Positions 6,855 through 15,058 of a DNA stretch of 59,912 nucleotides are shown here, in pieces (position 1 is the stretch's first letter; every line of letters starts with the position of its first letter). Made by a program: the position numbers and the translations under genes. The notes below the pieces were generated by a model. That model was not told where the DNA came from. It was given only the letters and a program-made list of their open reading frames with translations, and did not search any database. This stretch comes from an uncultured Eubacteriales bacterium (GTDB taxonomy: Bacteria > Bacillota > Clostridia > Oscillospirales > CAG-272): positions 1 to 59,912 of the forward strand of contig CAKSLU010000009.1 of NCBI GenBank assembly GCA_934474225.1. The letters are read 5' to 3'.

Positions 6855-6951
6855 GCGATATGCCGCGCAGATGCGCGGCGCGATATTTTCCCGCGGGGAA
6901 AGCGATAGGGCAAACGGAGTTTGCCGCGATATTCGATTCGCCATCGGCGAA
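6855..6951. repeat. Array of four GCGATAT-type hairpin units
   Basis: GCGATAT occurs at 6855, 6880 and 6926, and GCGATAG at 6902. Each is followed by a different small hairpin (arms GCCGCGC/GCGCGGC, TTCCC/GGGAA, GGCAAA/TTTGCC, TTCGCC/GGCGAA). The period is 22-25 bp. A single related unit lies at 59238. It fills most of the gap between the CFI-box gene and the DtxR-family gene. Confidence 0.65.
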
Positions 6952-6990
6952 CCGAGCTTGGGAAAAACGGGCTTTTTTTCGCATTCGACC

Positions 6991-7019
6991 TTGCATTTTC
7001 GTTTCAGAAGTGGTACAAT
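6991..7019 (+). promoter_or_regulatory. Promoter of the DtxR-family regulator
   Basis: TTGCAT (6991-6996), 17-bp spacer, TACAAT (7014-7019). The start codon is 35 bp downstream. Confidence 0.6.
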
Positions 7020-7053
7020 AATACCAATATCCAAACGAAACGGAGGGAAGACG

Positions 7054-7428
7054 ATGCATTTGCAGGAATCCGGCGAGATGTATCTGGAAACAATCTATGT
7101 CCTGTCCAAGAAGGGCGGCGAAGTGCGCTCGGTGGAGGTCGGCGAATACATGGGCTTCTCCAAACCGAGCGTCAGCCGCGCCATCCGCCTGCTGAAGGCG
7201 GGCGGCTACGTGGAGATGGCGGACGACGGTCCGCTGACGCTGACCCCGGCGGGACTGGATGTGGCGAAAAAGATTTACGAGCGGCATACCATGCTGTCCG
7301 CGTTTCTCGAACGCATCGGCGTGTCACCGGAGGTGGCGGCGCACGATGCCTGCAAGATGGAGCACGACATCAGCGACGAGACCTTTGAGGCGATCAAGCG
7401 GCATGTCGCCGGTGCGAAGAATAAGTAA
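7054..7428 (+). CDS. DtxR/MntR-family metal-dependent repressor, short form
   Basis: This 124-residue protein comprises an N-terminal winged helix (helix VGEYMGFSKPSVSRAIRLLK, 29-48) and the metal-binding dimerisation helices (RHTMLSAFLERIG; HDACKMEHDIS). It lacks the SH3-like third domain, like MntR. By alignment the metal ligands are M9, E12, H78, C100, E103 and H104. MntR has Asp and Glu where this protein has M9 and C100, whereas DtxR/IdeR have Met and Cys there, so iron sensing is the better guess despite the MntR-like length. CGGAGGG precedes the ATG. It is monocistronic and lies 120 bp before the nickel-enzyme operon, which may be a target. Confidence 0.8.
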   Translation: MHLQESGEMYLETIYVLSKKGGEVRSVEVGEYMGFSKPSVSRAIRLLKAGGYVEMADDGPLTLTPAGLDVAKKIYERHTMLSAFLERIGVSPEVAAHDACKMEHDISDETFEAIKRHVAGAKNK

Positions 7429-7433
7429 AACAG

Positions 7434-7467
7434 AAAGGTGATTCCGTTTCGGAATCACCTTTTTTTG
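7434..7467 (+). terminator. Terminator of the DtxR-family gene
   Basis: AAAGGTGATTCCG (7434-7446) pairs perfectly with CGGAATCACCTTT (7450-7462), followed by further T residues. Confidence 0.88.
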
Positions 7468-7478
7468 CGCTTGAACTC

Positions 7479-7525
7479 TTTACATTTCGGCAAGGATAAT
7501 TTATACTGGTACTAAGGATAATTTA
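7479..7525 (+). promoter_or_regulatory. larA-operon promoter with direct repeats
   Basis: TTTACA (7479-7484), 17-bp spacer, TATACT (7502-7507). The 12-mer AAGGATAATTTA occurs at 7492-7503 across the -10 region and again at 7514-7525 around the start site, 22 bp apart. This is a natural position for a repressor pair. Confidence 0.55.
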
Positions 7526-7548
7526 CAGAAGAATACGGAGGCATTCCG

Positions 7549-8841
7549 ATGGCACATCTTGAATTTCCGTTTGGCAAAACGACGCTCGGTCTCGACCTGC
7601 CGGACGCGCGCCTGCGCGCCGTGCTGACCTCTGGGCTGCATGCCTATACGCCGGAGGCGGACGGCGAAACGCTGGTGCGCCGCGCGATGGAGCACCCCAT
7701 CGGCACAGCGCCGCTTGCCGAGCTTGCGCACGGCAAGAAAAAGGTTGTGATTATTGCAAGCGACCATACCCGTCCCGTCCCGTCGAAGGTGATCATCCCG
7801 CAGATGCTCGCCGAGGTGCGGCGCGGCAATCCGGACGCGGACATCACCATTCTGATTGCGACCGGCTGCCACAGAGAGACGACGCGCGATGAGCTTGTCG
7901 CCAAGTTCGGCGCGGACATCGTGCAAAACGAGAAAATCTATGTCCATGACTGCGACGACGCCGCCATGCTCACAAACATCGGCACGCTGCCGTCGGGCGG
8001 CGCCTGCATTGTCAACCGGCTTGCCGCCGAGGCGGATCTGCTGCTGGCGGAGGGCTTTATCGAGCCGCACTTTTTCGCAGGCTATTCGGGCGGCCGCAAG
8101 AGCGTACTCCCCGGCGTCTGCTCGCGCACGACCGTGCTTGCCAACCACTGCGCCGAGTTTATTGACAGCCCCTTTGCGCGCACCGGCGTGCTGGAGGGCA
8201 ATCCCATCCATCGGGACATGGTCTGGGCGGCGCGCCGCGCGGGGCTTGCCTATATCGTCAATGTCGTCATCAACGAAGAGAAAAAGGTCGTCTACGCCGT
8301 GGCGGGCGATATGGAGGCGGCGCATGCAGCGGGCTGCGCGTTTCTGTCGAAATACTGCGGCGCTGCAGCAGAGCCTGCCGACATCGCGATTTCCACAAAC
8401 GGCGGCTATCCGCTCGACCAGAATATCTATCAGTCGGTCAAGGGCATGACCGCTGCCGAGGCGGCGGTGCGTGAGGGCGGCGTCATTGTGATGCTGGCAT
8501 CCGCTGAGGACGGCACGGGCGGCGACGAATTTTATCGCTGCATGAAGGAAAAGGACGATGTGCGCGACATCTATGCGGACATTATGACGCGCGGACGGAA
8601 CGAGACGGTCAGCGACCAGTGGATGACGCAGATTCTCTCCCGCATCCTCATGCGCGCGGCGGTCATCTATGTTTCCAGTGCCGCCCCCGAACTTGTGCGC
8701 GGCTATCATCTGATTCCCGCCGCAACGCTTGCCGAGGCGATGCAGCTTGCCGAAAAAATGCTCGGTAGTCCCAATGCAACGGTCAATGCCATTCCCGACG
8801 GCGTGTCGGTGATGGTGATTCCGAAGGAGAATGCAAAGTGA
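7549..8841 (+). CDS. larA: LarA-family nickel-pincer hydroxyacid racemase
   Basis: This 430-residue cytoplasmic enzyme of the LarA superfamily uses the nickel-pincer nucleotide cofactor to racemise or epimerise 2-hydroxy acids. The residues described for lactate racemase of Lactiplantibacillus fall at the same numbers here: R75 (SDHTRP), H108 (GCHR), H174 (EPHFF), K184 (GGRKS, the cofactor-tethering lysine) and H200. It should therefore be catalytically competent. LarA homologues vary in substrate, and the operon partners (an ECF S component and glycerate kinase) suggest a hydroxy acid other than, or in addition to, lactate. The cofactor genes larB, larC and larE are not in this window. A CGGAGG site lies 8 bases upstream of the start. 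Confidence 0.85.
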   Translation: MAHLEFPFGKTTLGLDLPDARLRAVLTSGLHAYTPEADGETLVRRAMEHPIGTAPLAELAHGKKKVVIIASDHTRPVPSKVIIPQMLAEVRRGNPDADITILIATGCHRETTRDELVAKFGADIVQNEKIYVHDCDDAAMLTNIGTLPSGGACIVNRLAAEADLLLAEGFIEPHFFAGYSGGRKSVLPGVCSRTTVLANHCAEFIDSPFARTGVLEGNPIHRDMVWAARRAGLAYIVNVVINEEKKVVYAVAGDMEAAHAAGCAFLSKYCGAAAEPADIAISTNGGYPLDQNIYQSVKGMTAAEAAVREGGVIVMLASAEDGTGGDEFYRCMKEKDDVRDIYADIMTRGRNETVSDQWMTQILSRILMRAAVIYVSSAAPELVRGYHLIPAATLAEAMQLAEKMLGSPNATVNAIPDGVSVMVIPKENAK

Positions 8842-9425
8842 AGACGACGACAAGAAAAATTACCTACGGCGCGCTGGTCATTGCCTGCGCGGTGATTCTG
8901 CCGCAGCTGTTCCACCTGTCCGGCATCCCGAGCAGCGGCGCGGTCTTTCTGCCGATGCACATTCCCGTGCTGCTCGGCGGCTTTATCCTCGGACCTTGGT
9001 TCGGCCTGCTCTGCGGCGTGCTGTCGCCGCTTGTCAGCAGCCTGCTCACGGCGATGCCCGCGCCCGCGCGCCTGCCGTTTATGATGATTGAGCTTGCGGG
9101 CTACGGCTTCTTTGCCGGGCTGATGTATCAGCGGCTCGGCTTCTTTCAGAAAAAATGCGGTACATACATCTCGCTTGTGTCGGCAATGCTGTTCGGGCGC
9201 GTGCTGTACTCGCTTGCCGCATTTGTCGCTGCCGAGGCGTTTCATATGGAGAAGGCGGGCGGCATTCTTGCCGGCGTCAATGCCACGGCGACCGGCTTTG
9301 CCGGTATCGTCATTCAGCTCATGTTCATCCCGCCGCTGGTATACGCCCTGCGTCGTGCGGGCATGCTGGATGTGTTCCTGCGCCGCACGGGCGGCGATTT
9401 CACCGGAAAGGAAATACAGAAGTGA
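8838..9425 (+). CDS. ECF transporter substrate-binding (S) component
   Basis: This 195-residue integral membrane protein has about six hydrophobic segments. The N-terminal ITYGALVIACAVILPQLFHL and the motif FLPMHIPVLLGGFILGP are typical of the ECF_trnsprt S-component family, which captures a small substrate and docks on a shared EcfA1A2T energising module encoded elsewhere. It starts with GTG overlapping the racemase stop by 4 nt (GTGA) and its own stop overlaps the glycerate kinase start the same way, so all three are translationally coupled. The substrate is unknown; most ECF substrates are vitamins or metals, so a link to a hydroxyacid operon is unusual. Confidence 0.75.
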   Translation: MKTTTRKITYGALVIACAVILPQLFHLSGIPSSGAVFLPMHIPVLLGGFILGPWFGLLCGVLSPLVSSLLTAMPAPARLPFMMIELAGYGFFAGLMYQRLGFFQKKCGTYISLVSAMLFGRVLYSLAAFVAAEAFHMEKAGGILAGVNATATGFAGIVIQLMFIPPLVYALRRAGMLDVFLRRTGGDFTGKEIQK

Positions 9426-10555
9426 AAATTATCGTAGCCACCGATTCCTATAAAGGCACCGTCAGCGCGCCGGATGCAACCGGCATCATCGCCGACGCGC
9501 TGGCGGACAAGCTGCCGCTGGCGCAGATTCTGCGCATGCCGATTGCCGACGGCGGAGAGGGCAGTGCAGAGTGCCTGGTTTCGGCATGCGGCGGCGGCTT
9601 TGCCGTCACCACCGTAAAGAATTGCTTTTTTGAAGATACTCAGGTGCGCATCGGACTTATCGGCGAGGGCGATACCGCCATCGTCGAGCTTGCGGAGGCG
9701 GCAGGTCTCCGCTGTGCCGAGGGACGCGCCAATCCCATGTTCACCACCACCTACGGCGTCGGGCAGATGATTCGCACGGCGGCATCGCTCGGCGTGCGGC
9801 GCATCCTGCTCTGCCTCGGCGGCAGCGCCACCAATGACCTCGGGCTCGGCGCGGCGGCGGCGCTCGGCGTGCGCTTCTTTGACGCCGCCGGTGAGGAAAT
9901 GCTGCCGCTCGGCGGCACACTGGACGAGGTTGCGGCGGTAGACCTTTCGCTCGTGCCGGACGATGTCCGCGCGCTGGAATTTGTCTGCCTCTGCGATGTG
10001 CGCGGCACGCTCACGGGCGCGGACGGCGCCGCACGGATGTTTGCACCGCAGAAGGGCGCAACGCCCGAGATGGTGGCAGCGCTGGAGGCGGGCGCCGCGC
10101 ATATGCAGGCGCTGTTTGACCGCGAACTCGGCGTCGATGTGTCCGCCCTCGCGGGCGGCGCAGCGGCAGGCGGCTTTGCCGCCGGGTTTGCGGCGCTCTT
10201 CGGCGCGGAAATCCGCAGCGGCATCGGCGAAGTGCTGCATGCCACAGGCTTTGACCGCGAAATCGAAACGGCGGATGCCGTGATTACCGGCGAGGGGCGC
10301 TTTGACCGCCAGAGCGTGTGCGGCAAGGCAATCGGCGGCGTTATTGAGGCGGCAAACCGCTTCGGCGTGCCGGTCTTCGTGTTGGCAGGCAGCGTCGGGG
10401 ACGCGGAGGGCAGCGGCGCTGCCGCCGTCTTCTCCACGGTGCGGGATTTTTGCAGCTTTGCGGACATCCGCACCGAGGCAAAGCAGTATTTGCGCGCGGC
10501 GGCGGAGAGCCTTGCGGCGGCTATGGCGCTCGGCGCGGGCAGCGGCGGCAGATGA
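9422..10555 (+). CDS. glxK: Glycerate kinase (GlxK/GarK type)
   Basis: This 377-residue kinase phosphorylates D-glycerate, feeding 2- or 3-phosphoglycerate into lower glycolysis. Family signatures are DSYKGTVSA (8-16), ADGGEGS (42-48), a Gly-rich GGSATNDLGLGAA segment and VITGEGRFDRQS toward the C-terminus. Length equals the usual 375-380 residues of this family. The GTG start at 9422 overlaps the preceding TGA by 3 nt, with a GGAAAGGA site upstream. Placed after a LarA-type racemase, it could consume glycerate made available in the right stereochemical form. No clear terminator follows before the galM promoter. Confidence 0.88.
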   Translation: MKIIVATDSYKGTVSAPDATGIIADALADKLPLAQILRMPIADGGEGSAECLVSACGGGFAVTTVKNCFFEDTQVRIGLIGEGDTAIVELAEAAGLRCAEGRANPMFTTTYGVGQMIRTAASLGVRRILLCLGGSATNDLGLGAAAALGVRFFDAAGEEMLPLGGTLDEVAAVDLSLVPDDVRALEFVCLCDVRGTLTGADGAARMFAPQKGATPEMVAALEAGAAHMQALFDRELGVDVSALAGGAAAGGFAAGFAALFGAEIRSGIGEVLHATGFDREIETADAVITGEGRFDRQSVCGKAIGGVIEAANRFGVPVFVLAGSVGDAEGSGAAAVFSTVRDFCSFADIRTEAKQYLRAAAESLAAAMALGAGSGGR

Positions 10556-10592
10556 GGGCTAAATCCGTGTAAAAAACTTGCGCATTTTCTAT

Positions 10593-10622
10593 ATTGACTT
10601 TATTCGTCAATTCTAATAATAT
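10593..10622 (+). promoter_or_regulatory. galM-galT promoter with palindrome over the -35
   Basis: TTGACT (10594-10599), 17-bp spacer, TAATAT (10617-10622). The -35 is one arm of ATTGAC-7 bp-GTCAAT (10593-10611), a likely operator for a regulator encoded elsewhere. Confidence 0.5.
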
Positions 10623-10663
10623 AAAGTTATAGAAGTCTATTTTTCAATCGGAGGATTATTTTT

Positions 10664-11692
10664 ATGAAAGAACTTTTCGGAACGATGCCGGACGGCACCG
10701 AGGTTTATGCACATACCATTGCGGACGGCGACATCAGCATCACGGTTCTCGACTACGGCGCAACGCTGCAGAAATTTGTACATAAGGGAACCGATATTAT
10801 TTTCGGCTATGATGACCTTGAGGGCTACCTGAAGAACGGCGGCTGCCAGGGCGCAACCATCGGCAGATATGCCAACCGCATCAGCGGCGGCAAGATCACG
10901 CTGGACGGCGTGGATTACCCCATTGTCAAGAACAACGGCCCAGCGCATCTGCACGGCGGCAGAAAGGGCTTTGACAAGCGCATCTGGCACATCACGGAGG
11001 AGACCTGCGCAAAGTGCGGCGCGCCGAAACTGGTCTGTACCTACACCTCGGCAGACGGCGAAGAGGGCTATCCCGGCAAACTGGAAGTCAAGGTCACCTT
11101 CAAGATCACGGACAGCGCGCTGGTCATTGACTATAAGGCAACCACCGACAAGCCCACCTATGCAAACTTCACCAACCACTCCTATTTCAACCTGCATGGC
11201 ATCGACAGCGAGAGCGCGCTTGACCATATTCTGAAGATCAATGCGGACAAGACCACTGCGGTTGACCCCGAGACGCTGCTGCCCACCGGTCCTCGCCCCG
11301 AGGTGACCGGCACGGCGTTTGACTTCCGTGTACCCAAGGCAATCGGCACCGACATTGAGAACACCGGGCTTGCTTACCCCGGCTATGACCACAATTTTAT
11401 CCTCAACGGCAGAGAGAAGGAGACCTTCGCCGGCCATGAGCTGGATGTTGCAGCGGTCTGCAGCGTGCCCGAGCGCAAGCTGACGGTGCTGACCGACATG
11501 CCCTGCCTCCAGATTTACACGGCAAACTTCCTCGGCACGAGCAGCTATCCCTTCAAGGGCGGCCACAAGCAGCTGCGCCATATGGCGGTCTGCTTTGAGA
11601 CGCAGTACGAGCCGGACAGCCCGTCGCGTGGCGAAGCACGCCTCAATCCCGGCGAGCAGTATCACAAGATGACCGTCTTCAAGCTTGCCTGA
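10664..11692 (+). CDS. galM: Aldose 1-epimerase (galactose mutarotase)
   Basis: This 342-residue enzyme converts beta-D-galactose to the alpha anomer, the first step of the Leloir pathway. The catalytic pair is visible: H97 in NGPAHLHGG and H172 in FTNHSYFNLHG act with the glutamate in VCFETQYEPDSP near 305. The length is standard. A TCGGAGG site precedes the ATG. It is 15 bp upstream of galT, so the two form an operon. galK and galE are not in this window. No signal peptide is present, so it works on sugar already imported. Confidence 0.92.
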   Translation: MKELFGTMPDGTEVYAHTIADGDISITVLDYGATLQKFVHKGTDIIFGYDDLEGYLKNGGCQGATIGRYANRISGGKITLDGVDYPIVKNNGPAHLHGGRKGFDKRIWHITEETCAKCGAPKLVCTYTSADGEEGYPGKLEVKVTFKITDSALVIDYKATTDKPTYANFTNHSYFNLHGIDSESALDHILKINADKTTAVDPETLLPTGPRPEVTGTAFDFRVPKAIGTDIENTGLAYPGYDHNFILNGREKETFAGHELDVAAVCSVPERKLTVLTDMPCLQIYTANFLGTSSYPFKGGHKQLRHMAVCFETQYEPDSPSRGEARLNPGEQYHKMTVFKLA

Positions 11693-11707
11693 GCGCGGGG
11701 GAAGACC

Positions 11708-13207
11708 ATGATTTACGACAGCATTAAAAAGCTCGTGACCTATGCCACCGAGCATTATCTGATTCACCCGGTCGACCGCACCTGGGCGACCAACCGCATC
11801 CTGGAAGCCCTGCATCTGAATGAGTATGTCGAGCCGGAGACCGCGTTTGCGGACGTTGACCTTGAGGAGACGCTGGCGGAGCTGCTGGACTATGCGGCGG
11901 CAAACGGACTTGTCGAGGAGAACACCACACTCTATCGCGATTTGTTTGACACCAAGCTCATGGGGCTGCTCACGCCCGCGCCGCACGAGGTCATTGACAC
12001 CTTCACGGCGCTCTATTCCGAATCGCCCGAGGCGGCTACCGACTATTACTACAAGCTCAGCCGTGACACCGACTATATCCGCACCTACCGTGTGAAGAAG
12101 GATTTGCGCTGGGTGTACAAGAGCGAATTCGGCGACCTCGACATCACCGTCAACCTCTCGAAGCCCGAGAAGGACCCCAAGGCGATTGCCGCCGCACGAA
12201 ATGCGGCAAAGTCGTCCTATCCGAAGTGCGCGCTCTGCCATGAAAACGAGGGCTATGCAGGCAATCTGAATGCGGCAGCGCGGCAGAATCACCGCACCAT
12301 TCCGATCACCATCAACAATTCGCAGTGGTATCTGCAATACTCGCCCTATGTTTATTACAACGAGCATTGCATCGCCTTCAACGGCGAGCATACCCCGATG
12401 AAGATCGACCGCGCCGCATTCGGCAAGTTGCTCGACTTCGTCACGCTGTTCCCGCACTATTTCCTCGGCTCCAATGCCGATTTGCCGATTGTCGGCGGCT
12501 CGATTCTCAGCCACGACCATTTCCAGGGCGGACGCTATACCTTCGCCATGACCAAGGCGCCGATCGAGAAGGAAATCAGTTTTGCAGGCTTTGCGGATGT
12601 CAAGGCGGGCATCGTCAAGTGGCCGCTTTCCACCATCCGTCTGCGCTGCGCCGACCGCGCGCGCCTCATTGACCTTGCGGACAAGATTCTCGGCGCATGG
12701 CGCGGCTACACGGATGAGCATGCGTTTATCCTTGCCGAGACAAACGGTGAGCCGCACAATACGATCACGCCGATTGCGCGCCGCCGCGGCGACGACTATG
12801 AGCTGGACCTCGTCCTGCGCAACAACATCACCACAGAGGAGTACCCGCTCGGCGTCTACCATCCGCATGCGGAGCTGCACCACATCAAGAAGGAAAACAT
12901 CGGGCTTATCGAGGTCATGGGGCTTGCGGTGCTGCCCGCGCGCCTGAAGAAAGAGATGGATACGCTCAAGGCGACCATCCTTGCAGGCGGCGATTTGCGC
13001 GCCGACGAGACCATTGCCAAGCACGCAGACTGGGCAGAGGAGTTCCTCGGCCGCCGCAGCGTGACTGCGGACAACATCGACGAGGTCGTCAATGAAGAAA
13101 TCGGCAAGGTTTTTGCCGAGGTTCTTGTCCACGCCGGTGTCTATAAGTGCGATGCCGAGGGCAGAGAAGCGTTTGACCGCTTTGTCGCCTATGTCAACGA
13201 AAAGTAA
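11708..13207 (+). CDS. galT: UDP-glucose--hexose-1-phosphate uridylyltransferase (Firmicutes type)
   Basis: This 499-residue GalT of the long Firmicutes class transfers UMP between UDP-glucose and galactose 1-phosphate. The active-site SHDHFQGG has H269 and the nucleophilic H271. A CALCHENEGY segment near 174 is characteristic of this group, and the length (about 490-510) separates it from the 350-residue proteobacterial GalT. A GGGGGA ribosome site lies in the 15-bp gap after galM. A terminator at 13220 ends the operon. Operon content of only galM and galT suggests galactose use as part of a larger dispersed pathway. Confidence 0.92.
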   Translation: MIYDSIKKLVTYATEHYLIHPVDRTWATNRILEALHLNEYVEPETAFADVDLEETLAELLDYAAANGLVEENTTLYRDLFDTKLMGLLTPAPHEVIDTFTALYSESPEAATDYYYKLSRDTDYIRTYRVKKDLRWVYKSEFGDLDITVNLSKPEKDPKAIAAARNAAKSSYPKCALCHENEGYAGNLNAAARQNHRTIPITINNSQWYLQYSPYVYYNEHCIAFNGEHTPMKIDRAAFGKLLDFVTLFPHYFLGSNADLPIVGGSILSHDHFQGGRYTFAMTKAPIEKEISFAGFADVKAGIVKWPLSTIRLRCADRARLIDLADKILGAWRGYTDEHAFILAETNGEPHNTITPIARRRGDDYELDLVLRNNITTEEYPLGVYHPHAELHHIKKENIGLIEVMGLAVLPARLKKEMDTLKATILAGGDLRADETIAKHADWAEEFLGRRSVTADNIDEVVNEEIGKVFAEVLVHAGVYKCDAEGREAFDRFVAYVNEK

Positions 13208-13219
13208 AATATCATGCAG

Positions 13220-13247
13220 AAAAAGCACGGCAAAGCCGTGCTTTTTT
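13220..13247 (+). terminator. Terminator of galM-galT
   Basis: AAAAGCACGGC paired with GCCGTGCTTTT around AAA, followed by T residues. Confidence 0.85.
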
Positions 13248-13270
13248 CTGCGGATAAGCTCGCAAACCAT

Positions 13271-13435
13271 GGCTCCCCTGTGTAAGGGGAGCTGTCAACG
13301 AAGTTGACTGAGGGGTTGTTCTTTTACTTTGTAACAATCCCTCCGGCGCGCGTGATGTTTCCCGCAAGGGAAACTCATTAGGAACGCTTGCGTTCCGGGC
13401 CACACTCCCTTTGCACAAGGGAGGCTGCGTTAGCG
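13271..13435. repeat. Dispersed palindromic repeat, copy 1 (long form)
   Basis: It begins GGCTCCCCTGTGTAAGGGGA and ends with a partial inverse of the same motif (CTCCCTTTGCACAAGGGAGG). The centre contains TGTAACAATCCCTCC and three further small hairpins. It is clearly related to 50690-50804, which has a shorter centre. No ORF of merit lies in 13248-13522. Confidence 0.8.
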
Positions 13436-13522
13436 CGACACAATGCAGGGGATGGAGCCACCACCCCGCAGTAGAAGTCGGCGCCATCGTCGCCCCCACT
13501 TTGCCGTGCTTTTTTGCGTCGG

Positions 13523-13551
13523 TTGACAGACGAGGCGATTTGTGCTATACT
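13523..13551 (+). promoter_or_regulatory. Promoter of the C39-like protein operon
   Basis: TTGACA (13523-13528), 17-bp spacer, TATACT (13546-13551); 40 bp upstream of the TTG start. Confidence 0.75.
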
Positions 13552-13591
13552 ATCCGATAGTTTGAAAAACACGGAATAAGAGGATACTGGC

Positions 13592-15058
13592 TTGAAACGG
13601 ATTTCAAAACTGCTTTCCGTCGTCCTCGTGCTTGCCTTGCTCTTACCGCTGGTTTCAGCGACGCCGCAGTCGCCCACGGCGAATTTGCAGCGGAGCGGGG
13701 AACTGGCGGACGGCGTATATACGCTGCAAAGCGTGGCGGACGGAAAGACGCTGAATACCTTTAATATGGAATATACCGCAGGCGGCTACGCCTACGCCGA
13801 CAGCGCCGCCGATGAGGCAGGCGAACACATGCTGCTCAAGGTGAATGCGGACGGCAGCTATCGCATCTTCCCGCAGAGCGAGGATGGCAAGTATGCCTTC
13901 CATACGGAGAGTCTCGGCGAGCATTCCCGCCTTTGCAAGAGTGAGACGGTGACGGCGCTCTCCGACTTTGACATCTGCCGCGACGGCGATGCCTACGCGG
14001 TTCTGCTGCATGGCACGGAAAAGGCGCTCAGCATCGGCAGCGGCAAGATGCTCTACCGCAAGCCGCTGGTGACGCTGGAGTCGTATACCGGCGCAGACAC
14101 GCAAAAGTGGGTGATTTCGCCCGTCGAAATTTCCTCGTTTGAGCTGAAGACGGTGGCGGAGCGCGTCAATGTCAATACAGTCAGCGCGGTTTATGCGCTG
14201 GTGACGCCCGCCTACATGAAGGAGCAAATCACATGGTCTTCCAGTGACGAGAGCGTCATCCTGATGGATACGGACGGTAGTTTCTGCGCGCTGTCCGCCG
14301 GGACGGCAACCGTCACGGCAACCGTCGGCGACATGACGCGCTCGATTGAGGTGACCGTTGTGGACAGCCCGTCCTACACCTGGTACAGCCAGCATCTTGC
14401 CACGGCGGGCGGCTGGCACGGCGGGGAACTTTCCGGCGTGTATTTTTACGCAGGCGCGTACAAACGCTTTATCATCGACCGCTACAACCGCGGGCTTGAC
14501 TGGATGGACACCGGCTGCGCCATCGCGTCGGTCGCCATGGTCATGCACAACCTCGGCGCGCGCTATGGCGGGGGCTATGACTTCCGCTTTGACAAGGACG
14601 GCGACCTCGAGGCAGACCCCTATGTCGTCGCGCTTGCCAACACGGGCAACCGCGGCCTCACCACCGAGAGCGGCACGCTGTATTACAACCCGATTCTGAT
14701 GAACCTGCGGGAGTTGACGGCAAACTTCACGCTGTTTGGCAAAAAGCTGACCTACACCGAGAGCTATTCGGTGTCCAAGAAGATCATCAAAGAGGCGCTC
14801 GACACGCACCCCGAGGGCGTCATTGTCCATATGCAGAACGGTTCCAGTTCGCACTACATCGTGATTGCATCCTGTATCAATCCCGATGCGGCAAATCCGC
14901 GCGACTACCGCTTCATTGTCTATGACGCGGCAGGGCAGAAGCGCAGCGAGGGCGACGGCGTGACCTTTGAGGAGTCGGTCTCCTATGAGACCATGTATTA
15001 TCGGTACGGTTCGATGAATTCCATCATCACCTTTGACCTTGCGGAGGATGAAACATGA
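13592..15058 (+). CDS. Secreted protein: RICIN-like, Ig-like and C39-like peptidase domains
   Basis: This 488-residue exported protein starts with TTG after an AAGAGGA site, and an N-terminal signal peptide (KRISKLLSVVLVLALLLPL) likely cleaves near residue 25. Residues about 40-180 look like a beta-trefoil lectin region (GVYTLQSVADGKTLN). Residues about 190-255 are a bacterial Ig-like (BIG_2) domain (WSSSDESV...AGTATVTAT). The C-terminal half resembles papain-like C39-family peptidases: C309 in DTGCAIASVAMV, H421 in SSSHYIVIAS and an aspartate in FIVYDAAG. It is expected to act outside the cell on peptides or glycoproteins. It overlaps the next gene by 4 nt, an odd pairing with a cytoplasmic flavoprotein. 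Confidence 0.75.
   Translation: MKRISKLLSVVLVLALLLPLVSATPQSPTANLQRSGELADGVYTLQSVADGKTLNTFNMEYTAGGYAYADSAADEAGEHMLLKVNADGSYRIFPQSEDGKYAFHTESLGEHSRLCKSETVTALSDFDICRDGDAYAVLLHGTEKALSIGSGKMLYRKPLVTLESYTGADTQKWVISPVEISSFELKTVAERVNVNTVSAVYALVTPAYMKEQITWSSSDESVILMDTDGSFCALSAGTATVTATVGDMTRSIEVTVVDSPSYTWYSQHLATAGGWHGGELSGVYFYAGAYKRFIIDRYNRGLDWMDTGCAIASVAMVMHNLGARYGGGYDFRFDKDGDLEADPYVVALANTGNRGLTTESGTLYYNPILMNLRELTANFTLFGKKLTYTESYSVSKKIIKEALDTHPEGVIVHMQNGSSSHYIVIASCINPDAANPRDYRFIVYDAAGQKRSEGDGVTFEESVSYETMYYRYGSMNSIITFDLAEDET

Noticed and set aside
6855..6951. CRISPR array
   Set aside because: The repeated unit is only 7 bp, spacers are hairpins, and no cas gene is present.
10637..13270. 877-codon open frame antisense to galM and galT
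   Set aside because: It spans two genes and their gap, has no ribosome site or domain, and follows from the codon use of the opposite strand.
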